Below are positions 16,655 through 24,632 of a stretch of DNA of 64,000 bases, piece after piece. A program made the position numbers and the translations under genes. How positions within the stretch are numbered: position 1 is the first letter of the stretch; every line of letters starts with the position of its first letter. Under the pieces are notes generated by a model. That model was not told the DNA's origin. It did no database searches and was given only the letters and a program-made list of their open reading frames with translations. Location: contig JAJTXZ010000019.1 of NCBI GenBank assembly GCA_021463195.1, positions 1 through 64,000 on the forward strand, written 5' to 3'. This DNA is from Anaerolineae bacterium. Lineage in GTDB: Bacteria; Chloroflexota; Anaerolineae; UBA4142; SHND01.

Positions 16655-18343
16655 TTATTGCCCAATCTTGCGATATTTGGCATAGCGCGTTTCCAAGAGC
16701 CGTTCGAGGGGCTGGTCTTGGAGCAGCGTCAATTCGCGCGCGAGAAACGCTTTCACCTGTTCCGCCGCCGCATCCGCGTTTCCTTGCGCGCCGCCTGCGG
16801 GTTCGGGAATAATCGCGTCAATAATTTTGCGTTGCAACAAATCATGCGCGGTGAGGCGCAAATTGACGGCAAGTTCCGGCGCGTGCGCGGCATCGCCGTA
16901 CAAAATCGCGGACGCGCCTTCGGGCGAAATCACCGAATAGACGGCATGTTCCAACATCGCCACGCGGTCCGCCGCCGCCAACGCGAGCGCGCCACCGCTG
17001 CCGCCTTCGCCAATCACAATCGCGATACTGGGCGCCTGCGCGTCGAGCATTGTCGAAATCGAATGGGCGAGCGACATGGCAATCCCGCGCTTTTCCGCCT
17101 CGTATCCGGGCGCCGCGCCCGGCGTATCCACAAATGTAATCAATGGCACATGCCATTTCGAGGCGAGCCGCATCAAACGCTGCGCCTTGCGATATCCTTC
17201 GGGTTCGGCGCGTCCCTCGTGATGTTTTGCGCGCGTCTCGCCGTGACCCCGCTCCAAGCCAATCACCATCACGCCGCGCCCATCCAACTGCGCGAGACCG
17301 CCAACGATGGCGGGATCGTCGCCAAAAAAATGGTCGCCATGCAGCTCGACAAAATTTTCAAAAATGCGCGCAATATAATCGAGCGTGGTGGGGCGTTCGG
17401 GATGCCGCGCGAGTTGAACCGTTTGCCACGGCGTTCGAGCGCCAGAAGATCGCGGGTCCAAAGCGCGCGGCCGAGTCGGCGCTGGCGACGGCGATGTTTG
17501 ACGCGCGGTCGGCGCGCGCTCGGACGCGACGCTGCCGGCGAGGATTTTTGAAATCGTCGCGCGCAATTCCATACGCGGCGCGATCGCGTCCACCATGCCG
17601 TGTTTCAAAAGAAATTCAGCGCGGTGCGAATCGCGCGGCAATTTTTCGCGCGTGAGGATTTCGACGACGCGCGGGCCCGCAAAACCGATGAGCGCGCGCG
17701 GCTCTGCCAAAATCACATCGGCGAGATTGGCGAAACTGGCGTACACGCCGCCCGTCGTCGGATGCGTCAAAACCGCGATGTAGGGCAAACGCGCCGCTTG
17801 AAAACGATTCACCGCGGAAACAGTTTTCGCCATTTGCATCAGCGCGCGCATCCCCTCTTGAATGCGCGCGCCGCCCGACGCGGTGACCGCAATCAACGGC
17901 ACGGCGCGTTCACCTGCCAGTTCGAACGCGCGCGCGATTTTTTCGCCCGCCGCCGCGCCCATCGTGCCGCCGAGAAAACGAAAATCCAAAACGACGAGCA
18001 TCACGGCGCGCGCCTGAATTTGCGCGACGCCGATGACGACGGACTCGCGCAAGTTGGTTTCGCGTTTCGCCGCGCGCACGCGTTCGGCGTATGCGCTGTC
18101 GCGCGGCTGCGTGAGACCGCGCGGCAGCGTGGTTAGAAATTGTTCAAGTTCGTGAAAAGTGTTGGCGTCGGTCAGTGTCTTGATGCGTTCCGGCGCGTTG
18201 AGCGGAAAATGATGTCCACAATGTTCGCAGACGCGCCATTCGCGGTACAACGCCGAGTGTCGCAGATTGAAACCGCAGCGCGGGCAAGGAAAAGTTGATT
18301 TGCGGCGCAAAGCGGTTTGCGCGCGCGCCAGCCAATTATTCAA
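16655..18343 (-). CDS. accDA: Acetyl-CoA carboxylase carboxyltransferase, beta-alpha fusion
   Basis: This 562-residue protein joins both carboxyltransferase subunits of acetyl-CoA carboxylase, which moves carboxyl from carboxybiotin to acetyl-CoA to make malonyl-CoA. The beta (AccD) half has the zinc ribbon C20-x2-C23...C39-x2-C42 and ASGGARIQEGM. A Pro/Ser/Thr/Arg linker (about 276-310) joins it to the alpha (AccA) half with DYIARIFENFVELHGDHF, DTPGAAPGYEAEKRG and GEGGSGGALALAAADRV. Separate genes are the rule in many bacteria, and fusions occur in some lineages. The apparent start is TTG, since no ATG exists before the zinc ribbon. An intrinsic-terminator-like hairpin (18358-18391) lies just upstream. 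No biotin carboxylase or BCCP gene is in the window. Confidence 0.93.
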   Translation of the reverse strand: MNNWLARAQTALRRKSTFPCPRCGFNLRHSALYREWRVCEHCGHHFPLNAPERIKTLTDANTFHELEQFLTTLPRGLTQPRDSAYAERVRAAKRETNLRESVVIGVAQIQARAVMLVVLDFRFLGGTMGAAAGEKIARAFELAGERAVPLIAVTASGGARIQEGMRALMQMAKTVSAVNRFQAARLPYIAVLTHPTTGGVYASFANLADVILAEPRALIGFAGPRVVEILTREKLPRDSHRAEFLLKHGMVDAIAPRMELRATISKILAGSVASERAPTARQTSPSPAPTRPRALDPRSSGARTPWQTVQLARHPERPTTLDYIARIFENFVELHGDHFFGDDPAIVGGLAQLDGRGVMVIGLERGHGETRAKHHEGRAEPEGYRKAQRLMRLASKWHVPLITFVDTPGAAPGYEAEKRGIAMSLAHSISTMLDAQAPSIAIVIGEGGSGGALALAAADRVAMLEHAVYSVISPEGASAILYGDAAHAPELAVNLRLTAHDLLQRKIIDAIIPEPAGGAQGNADAAAEQVKAFLARELTLLQDQPLERLLETRYAKYRKIGQ

Positions 18344-18357
18344 AGCGTTTGAGGAAA

Positions 18358-18391
18358 ATAAAATTTCGAGCGCAGCGGCTCGAAATTTTAT
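18358..18391 (-). terminator. Hairpin between the aminotransferase gene and accDA
   Basis: A 14-bp perfect stem (ATAAAATTTCGAGC with its complement) has a 6-nt loop and is followed, on the minus strand, by TTTTATTTTCC. It ends the aminotransferase transcript 9 nt after its stop. It also lies only 15 nt upstream of the accDA start, so it could limit read-through into accDA. Confidence 0.8.
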
Positions 18392-18399
18392 CTCAAAAC

Positions 18400-19737
18400 T
18401 TATTCGATAACCGAATCATCGGCGATTTCTAACGCGCGGTCAATGATTTCCATGCCTTCATCAAGTTCTTGTTCGGTGATGATGAGCGGCGGATTGACGA
18501 GAATATTGTTCCAGCGCACAAAAGTATACAGCCCGTTGTCGCGGAAAAATTTATTGATGACGCCCATCGGACCCATCTCGGACGCTTTGGCGTTGAACGG
18601 CGCCATCGGTTCGCGCGTCCGACGATTTTTGACGATTTCAATAATCGAGAACATGCCGATATAGCGCACGTCGCCGACGGATGGATGTTTGGCTTTGAGT
18701 TTTTCGTGCCACGCGCCAAGATACTTGCCCATCGCGCGCGCGCGTTCAATCAGATTGTCCTCTTGATAAACTTTGATGCACGCGATCGCCGCCGCGCAGC
18801 CCATCGCGTGGCCTCCGTACGTCAAACCGGCGTACAAAACTTTTTCGTCAAAATAGCTCGCGACTTCTTCGCTCACAATCGTCGCGCCGAGCGGCAAATA
18901 GCTGCTGGTCAAACCTTTGGCGACGGACATGATATCGGGTTCGACGCCCCAATGGTCTACGGCAAACCATTCGCCCGTGCGCCCGAAACCGCTCATCACT
19001 TCGTCGGCGATAAACAGGATGCCGTACTTGTCGCACAACTGACGAATGCCTTGCATGTACCCGTCGGGCGGAATGATGATGCCGTTCGTGCCGGTGACCG
19101 GTTCCATAATGATGGCGGCGACATTGTTGGGGCCTTCAAACTGAATTGTATCCTCGACGTGATTGAGACAATTCAAATTGCACGCGTCCAAGCCCTCGCA
19201 CCAGCGACAGCGATAGCGATACGGGTCCATGACGCGCACGACGCCGGGAATGCCGGGTTCAGAGGGCCAACGGCGCGGGTCGCCCGTGAGCGTCATGGCG
19301 CCGGCGGTGCCGCCGTGATAGGAACGATAGCGCGCGATGATTTTTTGTTTACCGGTGACCATGCGCGCGATTTTGATGGCATTCTCGTTTGATTCGGCGC
19401 CGCCGAGCGTAAAAAAAGATTTTTTCAAACGCTTGGGTGTAATCTCGGCGAGCATTTCGCCTAATTGACCGCGCACGTCGGTCGCCATATAAGGCGACGC
19501 GTACGTAAGTTTGGCGGCTTGGTCTTGAATCGCTTTGATGACGCGCGGGTCGCCGTGACCGATATTGACGCTCATCAACATCGAATTCATATCAATATAG
19601 CGTTTGCCATCGGTATCCCAAAAGTGGACGCCCTGCGCGCGGTCTACCGTAATCGGCTGGATGGCGTTTTGCGCGCTCCATTCAAAGAGGGTGTATTCTT
19701 TATTTTGCTGAACCAATTCAGCGGTGGACATGGTCAT
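18400..19737 (-). CDS. PLP-dependent class III aminotransferase
   Basis: This 445-residue fold-type I, class III (omega) aminotransferase converts an amine or amino acid to the aldehyde or oxoacid with a 2-oxoacid as acceptor. Visible motifs are FFTLGGAESNENAIKIAR (cofactor phosphate site), RYRSYHGGTAGAM, FIADEVMSGFGRTGEWF (Asp contacting PLP nitrogen), SVAKGLTSS with the Schiff-base lysine (about residue 280), and LTYGGHAMGCAAA. A four-Cys segment (CRWCEGLDACNLNC) in the middle recalls taurine-pyruvate and related transaminases. Members act on taurine, beta-alanine or putrescine, and the exact substrate cannot be read here. The dihydropyrimidinase at 28.8 kb makes beta-alanine-type amines possible. 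The start ATG has GGAG 9 nt upstream. Confidence 0.88.
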   Translation of the reverse strand: MTMSTAELVQQNKEYTLFEWSAQNAIQPITVDRAQGVHFWDTDGKRYIDMNSMLMSVNIGHGDPRVIKAIQDQAAKLTYASPYMATDVRGQLGEMLAEITPKRLKKSFFTLGGAESNENAIKIARMVTGKQKIIARYRSYHGGTAGAMTLTGDPRRWPSEPGIPGVVRVMDPYRYRCRWCEGLDACNLNCLNHVEDTIQFEGPNNVAAIIMEPVTGTNGIIIPPDGYMQGIRQLCDKYGILFIADEVMSGFGRTGEWFAVDHWGVEPDIMSVAKGLTSSYLPLGATIVSEEVASYFDEKVLYAGLTYGGHAMGCAAAIACIKVYQEDNLIERARAMGKYLGAWHEKLKAKHPSVGDVRYIGMFSIIEIVKNRRTREPMAPFNAKASEMGPMGVINKFFRDNGLYTFVRWNNILVNPPLIITEQELDEGMEIIDRALEIADDSVIE

Positions 19738-19766
19738 TGCTTTTACTCCATTGTGTAGGGTTTTTG

Positions 19767-19965
19767 TTATGCCAATTTCGTGACGAGCGGTATTTGTTTC
19801 TCGATTTCGCTGACGCGGGCTTTCAATCTTGATTCGTAAGCAAACTCGAACAACCTGTTAATTTCGCGCCAACGCGCTTGCGGATTTACGCTTGGCTTTT
19901 GCCAGCTCAAACTGTTTCACGGTTTTCCACCCTGCGCGCCATACCGCCCCTTGCTCCCGCGTCAT
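19767..19965 (-). pseudogene. Small frameshifted ORF remnant
   Basis: From an ATG at 19965 the minus strand reads MTREQGAVWRAGWKTVKQF and on to SALARN before a stop. Shifting by one base near 19863 continues in another frame as REINRLFEFAYESRLKAR and VSEIEKQIPLVTKLA to a stop at 19767. Both halves have coding-like composition and together would give about 65 residues. I do not recognise the family. It may be a decayed gene, a sequencing error, or chance. Confidence 0.35.
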
Positions 19966-20186
19966 CTTGACGTTTCCACAGCAAACATTGTACGATTTTG
20001 ATTCATTGCGTCAACCGCCCCAGACCCCAAAGAGAGTTGTTCAGATTGGGTGAGCTGGCAGACGAATCCAATTCGCGTCAACAAAAACGCAACCGCGCCG
20101 CAAACGAACTGCGTTTGCTCCGCAGGTTAATCTGCGTAGGTAGACTTTGTAGGTGTAACCGCGCTTTCAAAGCGTCTCTCGAACAG
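19966..20186. other. Non-coding spacer, nothing recognised
   Basis: These 220 bp lie between the frameshifted remnant and the second palindromic element. I see no convincing gene, RNA or hairpin in them. Confidence 0.5.
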
Positions 20187-20283
20187 CTAGACCAGTTTCC
20201 GACTTGATTTAGGGGACAGCTCTTTTGGGTTTTCGGAAACCCAAAGGGGCTTTTATCCTAGACCAAACAGGAATTCGCTCTAG
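20187..20283. repeat. MITE-like palindromic element, copy 2 (inverted relative to copy 1)
   Basis: In reverse complement this copy matches copy 1 along its whole length, including the outer segments CTGTTTGGTCTAGG and CCGACTTGATTTAGG. The core is CTTTTGGGTTTTCGGAAACCCAAAGGGG-like. It ends at the stop codon of the regulator gene, so it may form that gene's terminator. Confidence 0.8.
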
Positions 20284-21192
20284 CTAGCGCGATTTGCGCC
20301 GCGCCGCGTCGAGGCGAATGGGCGGCAGAGATTTGAAATGCGCGCGCAATTCTGCCAGCGTGAACGCGGGCGACGCGTGATGTTCATCGCGCATGCGCCG
20401 CGCATAATTCTGATATGCCGCGCGCGCGCGCGCCATATCGCCTTGCGCCAAATACAACTCGATGACAAGGCGATGCCCCATGTCGCGCAAGGGATCGAGC
20501 GCGCGGAGACGATGGGCGTAGGTCTGCGCCCCCACTAGATTGCCCTGGCGCGCATAATAGCGCGCGAGCGCATTCAGCGCGTTCCAAACTTGGTCATACT
20601 GTTGATCCCGCTTGAGCGCGCACCATTCGTCAAAAGCAAAAGCATCGCGCAGCGTGAGTCCCGCGAGGAAATCGCCGCGATAAAGCGCGACGGCTCGGCG
20701 CAAACGTTTCGCGCATTTCGCGCATTCCAACGGGTCGGAATGGTTGTGCGCCAAAGATGTTCCAATCAACACGTCAAACTCGGCAACGTCGAGCAAAAGC
20801 GCATCAGGCGAGTGGAGGCGCAGCGCGACAGCTTGACGCGTGCTTTCGAGCTGCACCGCGCTTTTGTGGACGAGCCAACATTCAAGGGTATCGTTCAAGC
20901 GCGCGAGCGAGATACGGAAATTGGTGAGCGCGGTGGCGTGGGCCAATTCGCCCCACAAGAGCGTGGCAAGCGTTTCGCGCCGATGCGCGCGGTTCGGTTC
21001 CATCACGAGATAAACCAAAAGCGCGCGAAGCTTGTCCGTGCGAAAGTGGAGCTTGAGCCCATCCAGTTCCGCCGAAAATCCGCCGAATAGTTCAAGGTCA
21101 AGAGTCGGTATATTGCGAAAAAAATCATAGAGCGCACAGGCGCAAAGTATTTGCGGACGCGAATGTCGTTCGATTCGCGGAGGTAAAGCCAA
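20284..21192 (-). CDS. BTAD-domain transcriptional regulator, short form
   Basis: This 302-residue protein has an OmpR-like winged helix near the N-terminus (LDLELFGGFSAELDGLKLHF, then KLRALLVYLVMEPNRAHRRE and TLLWG). A bacterial transcriptional activation domain of TPR-like helices follows (RRAVALYRGDFLAGL, FDEWCALKRDQQYDQVWNAL, YARQGNLVGAQTYAHRL, DPLRDMGHRLVIELYLAQGD). This is the SARP/BTAD arrangement. Many relatives continue into a large AAA-type ATPase and TPR region, but here the protein stops right after the BTAD, where a palindromic element begins. It is either a minimal regulator or a truncated one. The apparent start is TTG and the first 30 residues are doubtful. Its target is unknown. 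Confidence 0.8.
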   Translation of the reverse strand: MALPPRIERHSRPQILCACALYDFFRNIPTLDLELFGGFSAELDGLKLHFRTDKLRALLVYLVMEPNRAHRRETLATLLWGELAHATALTNFRISLARLNDTLECWLVHKSAVQLESTRQAVALRLHSPDALLLDVAEFDVLIGTSLAHNHSDPLECAKCAKRLRRAVALYRGDFLAGLTLRDAFAFDEWCALKRDQQYDQVWNALNALARYYARQGNLVGAQTYAHRLRALDPLRDMGHRLVIELYLAQGDMARARAAYQNYARRMRDEHHASPAFTLAELRAHFKSLPPIRLDAARRKSR

Positions 21193-21261
21193 CTACTTGG
21201 ACCCTACGCTTACCCCAACATTATACCTTGAATTGGATACGATTTGGTTACGATAGGTTAT

Positions 21262-21321
21262 TATAATTAGAATAGTTTTTTTTATTGAAATATTCGCAAA
21301 GTGCGATATTTCTCAAGGAGG
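21262..21321 (+). promoter_or_regulatory. AT-rich leader with -10 box, hairpin and strong RBS
   Basis: TATAAT (21262-21267) is followed by a T-run. A hairpin follows (GAAATAT-t-CGC, loop AAAGT, GCG-ATATTTC, 21287-21312), and AAGGAGG (21315-21321) lies 8 nt before an ATG at 21330. That ATG opens only five codons (MNIKN, stop). The signals of a well-expressed gene are present but the coding start is broken. Confidence 0.5.
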
Positions 21322-21329
21322 AATTCGCA

Positions 21330-22023
21330 ATGAATATAAAAAACTGACTGCGCCGTGAACCCAGCCAACGGCTAGGTTTGAAAGACAACAATTTATTCAT
21401 ACATCAGGCAACAATCAAAGAGAGGGAAGAACTGTTTTTGACAACTGAAAACAGAGCCGCTCGATATGGTCGAAAAAATCTATACCGAAGTCACCAGCAA
21501 GTTCAAAACTCCTGCCTACGACAAGAGCAAGTTCGACGGGTTTGTTGTGTACTTGACGAACAAGGGGCCGTGGACGGAGGTCAGCAAACTCGAGCCAGTA
21601 GGTAGCATGTGGTTGAACCGTACGACCGGTGTGAACGAGGGGGACGAACTGCGCGGCGGCGCAAGCAAACCCTATTTGTGGATTGACGAGCAAATGATCT
21701 GCAAACGCGGCGTACAAACGCGCGAGGAGAATTATCAAGCCGGGACGCGCCCCACCCCGGACGATGATACCGAGCGAACGTTTGACCAGGTGGTCCATGA
21801 ATTCGGTCACTCGATCATGTTACGGTATGGACTGGAAAGCAAAATTGCCCAGCTGTTCCCGGGAAAATATGGTCAAGAGGACTTTGCCTGGGCAGTGCAG
21901 GACAAGTTCAGCACTCCCGCTCAACCCGGCAAATATAACGCCGACCAAACAGCTTTACTGAACGAGATATTCAGCGCCGGGTCAAGCTTTAAATGCAGTG
22001 ACTACAAGCCCGACGCGCAATAA
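21330..22023 (+). pseudogene. Zinc metalloprotease-like gene remnant, 5' part disrupted
   Basis: The good ribosome-binding site leads into an ATG (21330) that stops after five codons. The longest usable frame begins only at 21466 and gives 185 residues. In-frame coding-like sequence (QLKTEPLD) continues upstream of that ATG to a stop at 21439, so the N-terminus is probably lost through frameshift or deletion. The surviving part contains VVHEFGHSIMLRYGL, an HExxH zinc-binding motif, with EDFAWAVQDKF as a possible source of the third ligand. Base composition is less GC-rich than the neighbours. Intact relatives would be expected to be secreted, but no signal peptide remains. Whether the 185-residue form is made is unknown. 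Confidence 0.5.
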
Positions 22024-22078
22024 GCGCAATCTCTGATAACTCGCGTTACGCGCCTTTGCTAAAAAATAGCGCGCAAAC

Positions 22079-22105
22079 GTAGGGCAAATTTGAAATTTGC
22101 CCTAC
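22079..22105. repeat. Perfect palindrome, 13-bp arms
   Basis: GTAGGGCAAATTT, one central G, and its exact complement. It lies between the metalloprotease remnant and the next palindromic element. Confidence 0.8.
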
Positions 22106-22112
22106 ATCGCAA

Positions 22113-22196
22113 GGGGCCCTTCGGGTTTTGAAAACCCGAAGGGCCTAACTGTCCAAAACCCCAAAATCTTTTGTCCCCGACCAAATCAGAATTCGG
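22113..22196. repeat. Diverged MITE-like element, copy 3
   Basis: A 15-bp perfect stem (GGCCCTTCGGGTTTT, 22115-22145, single-base loop) is followed by TTTTGTCCCCGACCAAATCA and GAATTCGGCT. That flank matches one end of the element at 8288 and 20187. The other flank is not recognisable. It ends at the stop of the following minus-strand gene. Confidence 0.6.
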
Positions 22197-22197
22197 C

Positions 22198-22617
22198 TTA
22201 ATCATCGCGTGACTGCGCGCGCCGCCACGCTTTGGTCTGGCTGTGGCGTTTTTTGTTCGCCGAACGCCGCGCCTTGACTGCGCGCGAAGGTTTGGTGGCG
22301 CGGCGCGTTTTCGGCGGGATGAGCGCGCGTTGAATCAACGCGACTAGACGCGCGCGCGCGTCCGCGCGATTTTGTTCTTGCGAACGAAAACGTCGCGCGT
22401 CAATGGTGAGAATCCCGTCCTCTGAAATTCGATTCGCGGCCAGCTGCGTCAAACGCGTTTGAAGTTCTATCGGCAATGAAGAATGGGGAATGTCGAAATA
22501 GAGTTGCACGGCGGAAGAAACTTTGTTGACATTCTGCCCGCCGGGCCCAGAGGCGCGCACAAAGGTTTCTTGAATTTCGCTCTCGTCGAGCGCGAGGGTT
22601 GGCGTGATGAACAGCAT
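22198..22617 (-). CDS. arfB: ArfB-like peptidyl-tRNA hydrolase (ribosome rescue)
   Basis: This 139-residue protein has the release-factor catalytic domain only: ASGPGGQNVNKVSSAVQL with GGQ at 26-28, then the Arg-containing RFRSQEQNRADARARL. The C-terminal tail is Lys/Arg-rich (KTRRATKPSRAVKARRSANKKR). This is the layout of ArfB (YaeJ), which enters ribosomes stalled on non-stop mRNA with its basic tail in the empty mRNA channel and hydrolyses the peptidyl-tRNA. There is no codon-recognition domain. I chose ATG 22617 because the domain starts there; an in-frame start at 22662 would add 15 unrelated residues. It is a single gene flanked by palindromic elements on both sides. Confidence 0.9.
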   Translation of the reverse strand: MLFITPTLALDESEIQETFVRASGPGGQNVNKVSSAVQLYFDIPHSSLPIELQTRLTQLAANRISEDGILTIDARRFRSQEQNRADARARLVALIQRALIPPKTRRATKPSRAVKARRSANKKRHSQTKAWRRAQSRDD

Positions 22618-22671
22618 ATAAAGAGGTCTTGAATTTCGCGATATGCGACGCGTTAGCCACACATTGACGAA

Positions 22672-22768
22672 CTAGCGCGGATTCCAGATTAATTTAGAGG
22701 ACAGACCCTTCGGGTTTTCGGAAACCCGAAGGGTCTTTTATCCCAGATAAAATAGGAATTCGCTCTAG
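22672..22768. repeat. MITE-like palindromic element, copy 4
   Basis: The core stem AGACCCTTCGGGTTT with its complement (22703-22736, loop TCGG) is perfect. The flanks AATTTAGAGGACAG and TCCCAGATAAAATAGGAATTC match the family in the same orientation as copy 2. Its end overlaps the 3' end of the next minus-strand gene by 4 bp. Confidence 0.8.
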
Positions 22769-23454
22769 CCGCTAAAGGCGCGCAAATATTTTTCAATATA
22801 ACGCTGGCGATCTTTGGATTTGTATTGTTGAATAAAACGCGGATGCTCCAGCGTAATCAATTCGTCAAATAAACGCGCTTGGTCATTTAGCTTTTGAATA
22901 AAGGTCGCGTTTTTCTTGCCCAAGACAAACACTTGGGTCGCGCGCAACCCTAAACGAATATTTTTCCGCAAGGACGCAATCATAAAATCTTTGGTCATTT
23001 CAAACAGCGCGGGATCATCATAATAATTGGCGTTGAGCCATTTGCCATTCGGCGTTCGACGCAAGAGCGCCAACGGAAAGGGCGAATTGATATAAAAATC
23101 TTGATAGAAACGCGCGGCGCCGCCGTAGGCGTGAATCATATCGTACATGAAAACCGAAGAGACTTCGTGGGTGCGCGCCGAGCGCATCTTGATACCGCAA
23201 ACGCTTTCTAGACGTTTGGTATCGGTAAAAGGCACGCCTGTCACGCCCGCGCCGTGCCGACTGGGATTAATTCCGATAATGAATTTCCGCGGCGTCGTAT
23301 CGCTGTAATATTTGCGATAAAATTCGCGCATGACTTGGAGCGTTTCCGGATTTTCCGTATAAGGATTCAACGCCTGAAATCCTTGTGGCAGCTTGCCGGA
23401 ATAACGCAGCTGAAGGTTAAACTCGATGGCTCGTTCCGCGAAATTTTTTGACAT
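22765..23454 (-). CDS. SMUG2-type uracil-DNA glycosylase family protein
   Basis: This 229-residue protein belongs to the SMUG2-like branch (DUF4918) of the uracil-DNA glycosylase superfamily, base-excision enzymes that remove uracil or damaged pyrimidines. Visible are AIEFNLQLRYSGKLPQGFQALNPY and the active-site loop IIGINPSRHGAGVTGVPFTD. The second signature HPRFIQQYKSKDRQRYIEKYL is near the C-terminus. The start ATG at 23454 (MSKNFAERA) fits the family. The longer reading frame begins with TTG at 23514 and adds 20 basic residues that look non-native. Upstream on the same strand lies a TUDOR-like gene. Substrate preference is inferred from the family only. Confidence 0.85.
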   Translation of the reverse strand: MSKNFAERAIEFNLQLRYSGKLPQGFQALNPYTENPETLQVMREFYRKYYSDTTPRKFIIGINPSRHGAGVTGVPFTDTKRLESVCGIKMRSARTHEVSSVFMYDMIHAYGGAARFYQDFYINSPFPLALLRRTPNGKWLNANYYDDPALFEMTKDFMIASLRKNIRLGLRATQVFVLGKKNATFIQKLNDQARLFDELITLEHPRFIQQYKSKDRQRYIEKYLRAFSG

Positions 23455-23510
23455 GACTAAATGCCTCGCGCGTTCGACAGTCTTGCGGCGCGCTAAAATT
23501 TGCTGACGCC

Positions 23511-23735
23511 TCAATCGTCGGCCGACGCGAGTTTGGTCAACGCGGCGCCTTTATGCGCCGCGATATGTTCGGATTTATCGCTTTTGATTTCATATTGCGG
23601 ATCGTCGGGGGTCGCGTGATGTGTGTATCCTTTGTAATTAAAAGCTTGGGTATGCACTTTGATAATGACGCCTGAAACTCTGCCGGCTTCTGAATTCCAA
23701 CTAACATGGTCGCCGACTTGAAACTGGGTGATCAT
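23511..23735 (-). CDS. HVA1/DUF2945 TUDOR-like small protein
   Basis: This 74-residue protein begins FQVGDHVSWNSEAGRVSGVI and continues with THHATPDDPQYEIKSDKS and AHKGAALTKL. This is the complete hypervirulence-associated protein TUDOR-like domain (DUF2945), a small beta-barrel with VxW..G...G.V and a YEVKS-type strand. The function in bacteria is unknown, and these genes are often found as single small cytosolic proteins. The order and spacing suggest co-transcription with the SMUG2-like gene. Confidence 0.85.
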   Translation of the reverse strand: MITQFQVGDHVSWNSEAGRVSGVIIKVHTQAFNYKGYTHHATPDDPQYEIKSDKSEHIAAHKGAALTKLASADD

Positions 23736-23777
23736 AAATGCGCTCCGAATTGATTTTATATTTTGCGCTGAACCGCG

Positions 23778-24491
23778 CTATGGCGCCGCGTGTTCCAAAC
23801 GTTCAAGCAGCGCGGGCAATTCCGCGAGACGCTCGATTTTGTAATAGCGCGGCTGTTCGTCCGGCGGGGGCGCGGCGTATTCGTGCTGCCAAGTGATTTC
23901 GTATGGCACATAGACCGCGTGGCCACCGATTTCCAAGACGGGCAAAATATCCGACTTGAGTGAATTGCCAACCATGAGCAAACGCTGCGGCGCGAGGCGC
24001 TGTTCGTTCAGGACGTGTTCGTAGCTCGCGCGATTTTTGTGGCTGACAATTTCGATACGTTGAAAATATTGTCCCAAGCCGGAACGATTGATTTTAGTTT
24101 CCTGATCAAGCAAATCGCCTTTGGTGATGACCATCAAGGGATATCGCTCGGCAAGGCGCGGAATCGTTTCGGCGACCGTGTTGAGCAAAGCCACTTCGGC
24201 GGTCAGCATCGCTTTGGCGGTATCAATCAAGATTTGAATATCGCGCCCCGTGATGCGGCCTTCGGTCAATTCGACGGCGGTCTCGATCATCGAAAGCGCG
24301 AACGCTTTGATACCGTAACCGAAATGAATAATATTATGCGCTTCGGTTTCGTCCAAGCGCGCTTGGACCCATTCGGCGCTGTGATAACGCGCGAGCAGCT
24401 GCGTAAAGCGCGCTTGGGCGTCCACATACAAGCGTTCGGTGTGCCACAAGGTATCGTCCGCGTCGAACGCAATCATATCAAAACGTGACAT
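23778..24491 (-). CDS. HAD-superfamily hydrolase
   Basis: This 237-residue phosphatase-like protein has all HAD motifs: motif I FDADDTLW with nucleophile Asp10 and acid/base Asp12, motif II MVITKGD, motif III lysine in VSHKN, and motif IV MVGNSLKSD. A helical cap lies between motifs I and II (about 20-95). This fits a small-molecule phosphatase of the haloacid dehalogenase superfamily; the substrate is unknown. The gene lies just beyond an attC-like site (24507-24626) but has no such site after it, so it looks like resident chromosome rather than part of the cassette island. Confidence 0.85.
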   Translation of the reverse strand: MSRFDMIAFDADDTLWHTERLYVDAQARFTQLLARYHSAEWVQARLDETEAHNIIHFGYGIKAFALSMIETAVELTEGRITGRDIQILIDTAKAMLTAEVALLNTVAETIPRLAERYPLMVITKGDLLDQETKINRSGLGQYFQRIEIVSHKNRASYEHVLNEQRLAPQRLLMVGNSLKSDILPVLEIGGHAVYVPYEITWQHEYAAPPPDEQPRYYKIERLAELPALLERLEHAAP

Positions 24492-24506
24492 ACATGACTC
24501 TTATAT

Positions 24507-24626
24507 GATTAACAAATCGCAGGTGGACGAGCGTAGACAATGCTTGGACGCAGGAAAATGTTTGGGCAAAGAAAATGCTTCTCAATGCCGCCCAAACTCC
24601 GCTGTCCGCCGCACGCTTTGTTGGGC
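24507..24626 (-). other. attC-like recombination site A (integron cassette type)
   Basis: Read on the minus strand it starts GCCCAAC (matches RYYYAAC) and ends GTTAATC (6 of 7 to GTTRRRY), 120 bp in all. The inner arms pair imperfectly: GGCGGACAGCGGAG near the start with CTACGCTCGTCCACC near the end, leaving an unpaired base as attC sites do. It begins 6 nt after the stop of the DUF3267 gene, the usual cassette position. It is clearly homologous to site B at 25296-25424 (shared AACAAAGC, CCAAGCATT and GCATT blocks). Confidence 0.65.
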
Positions 24627-24632
24627 GCGTTT

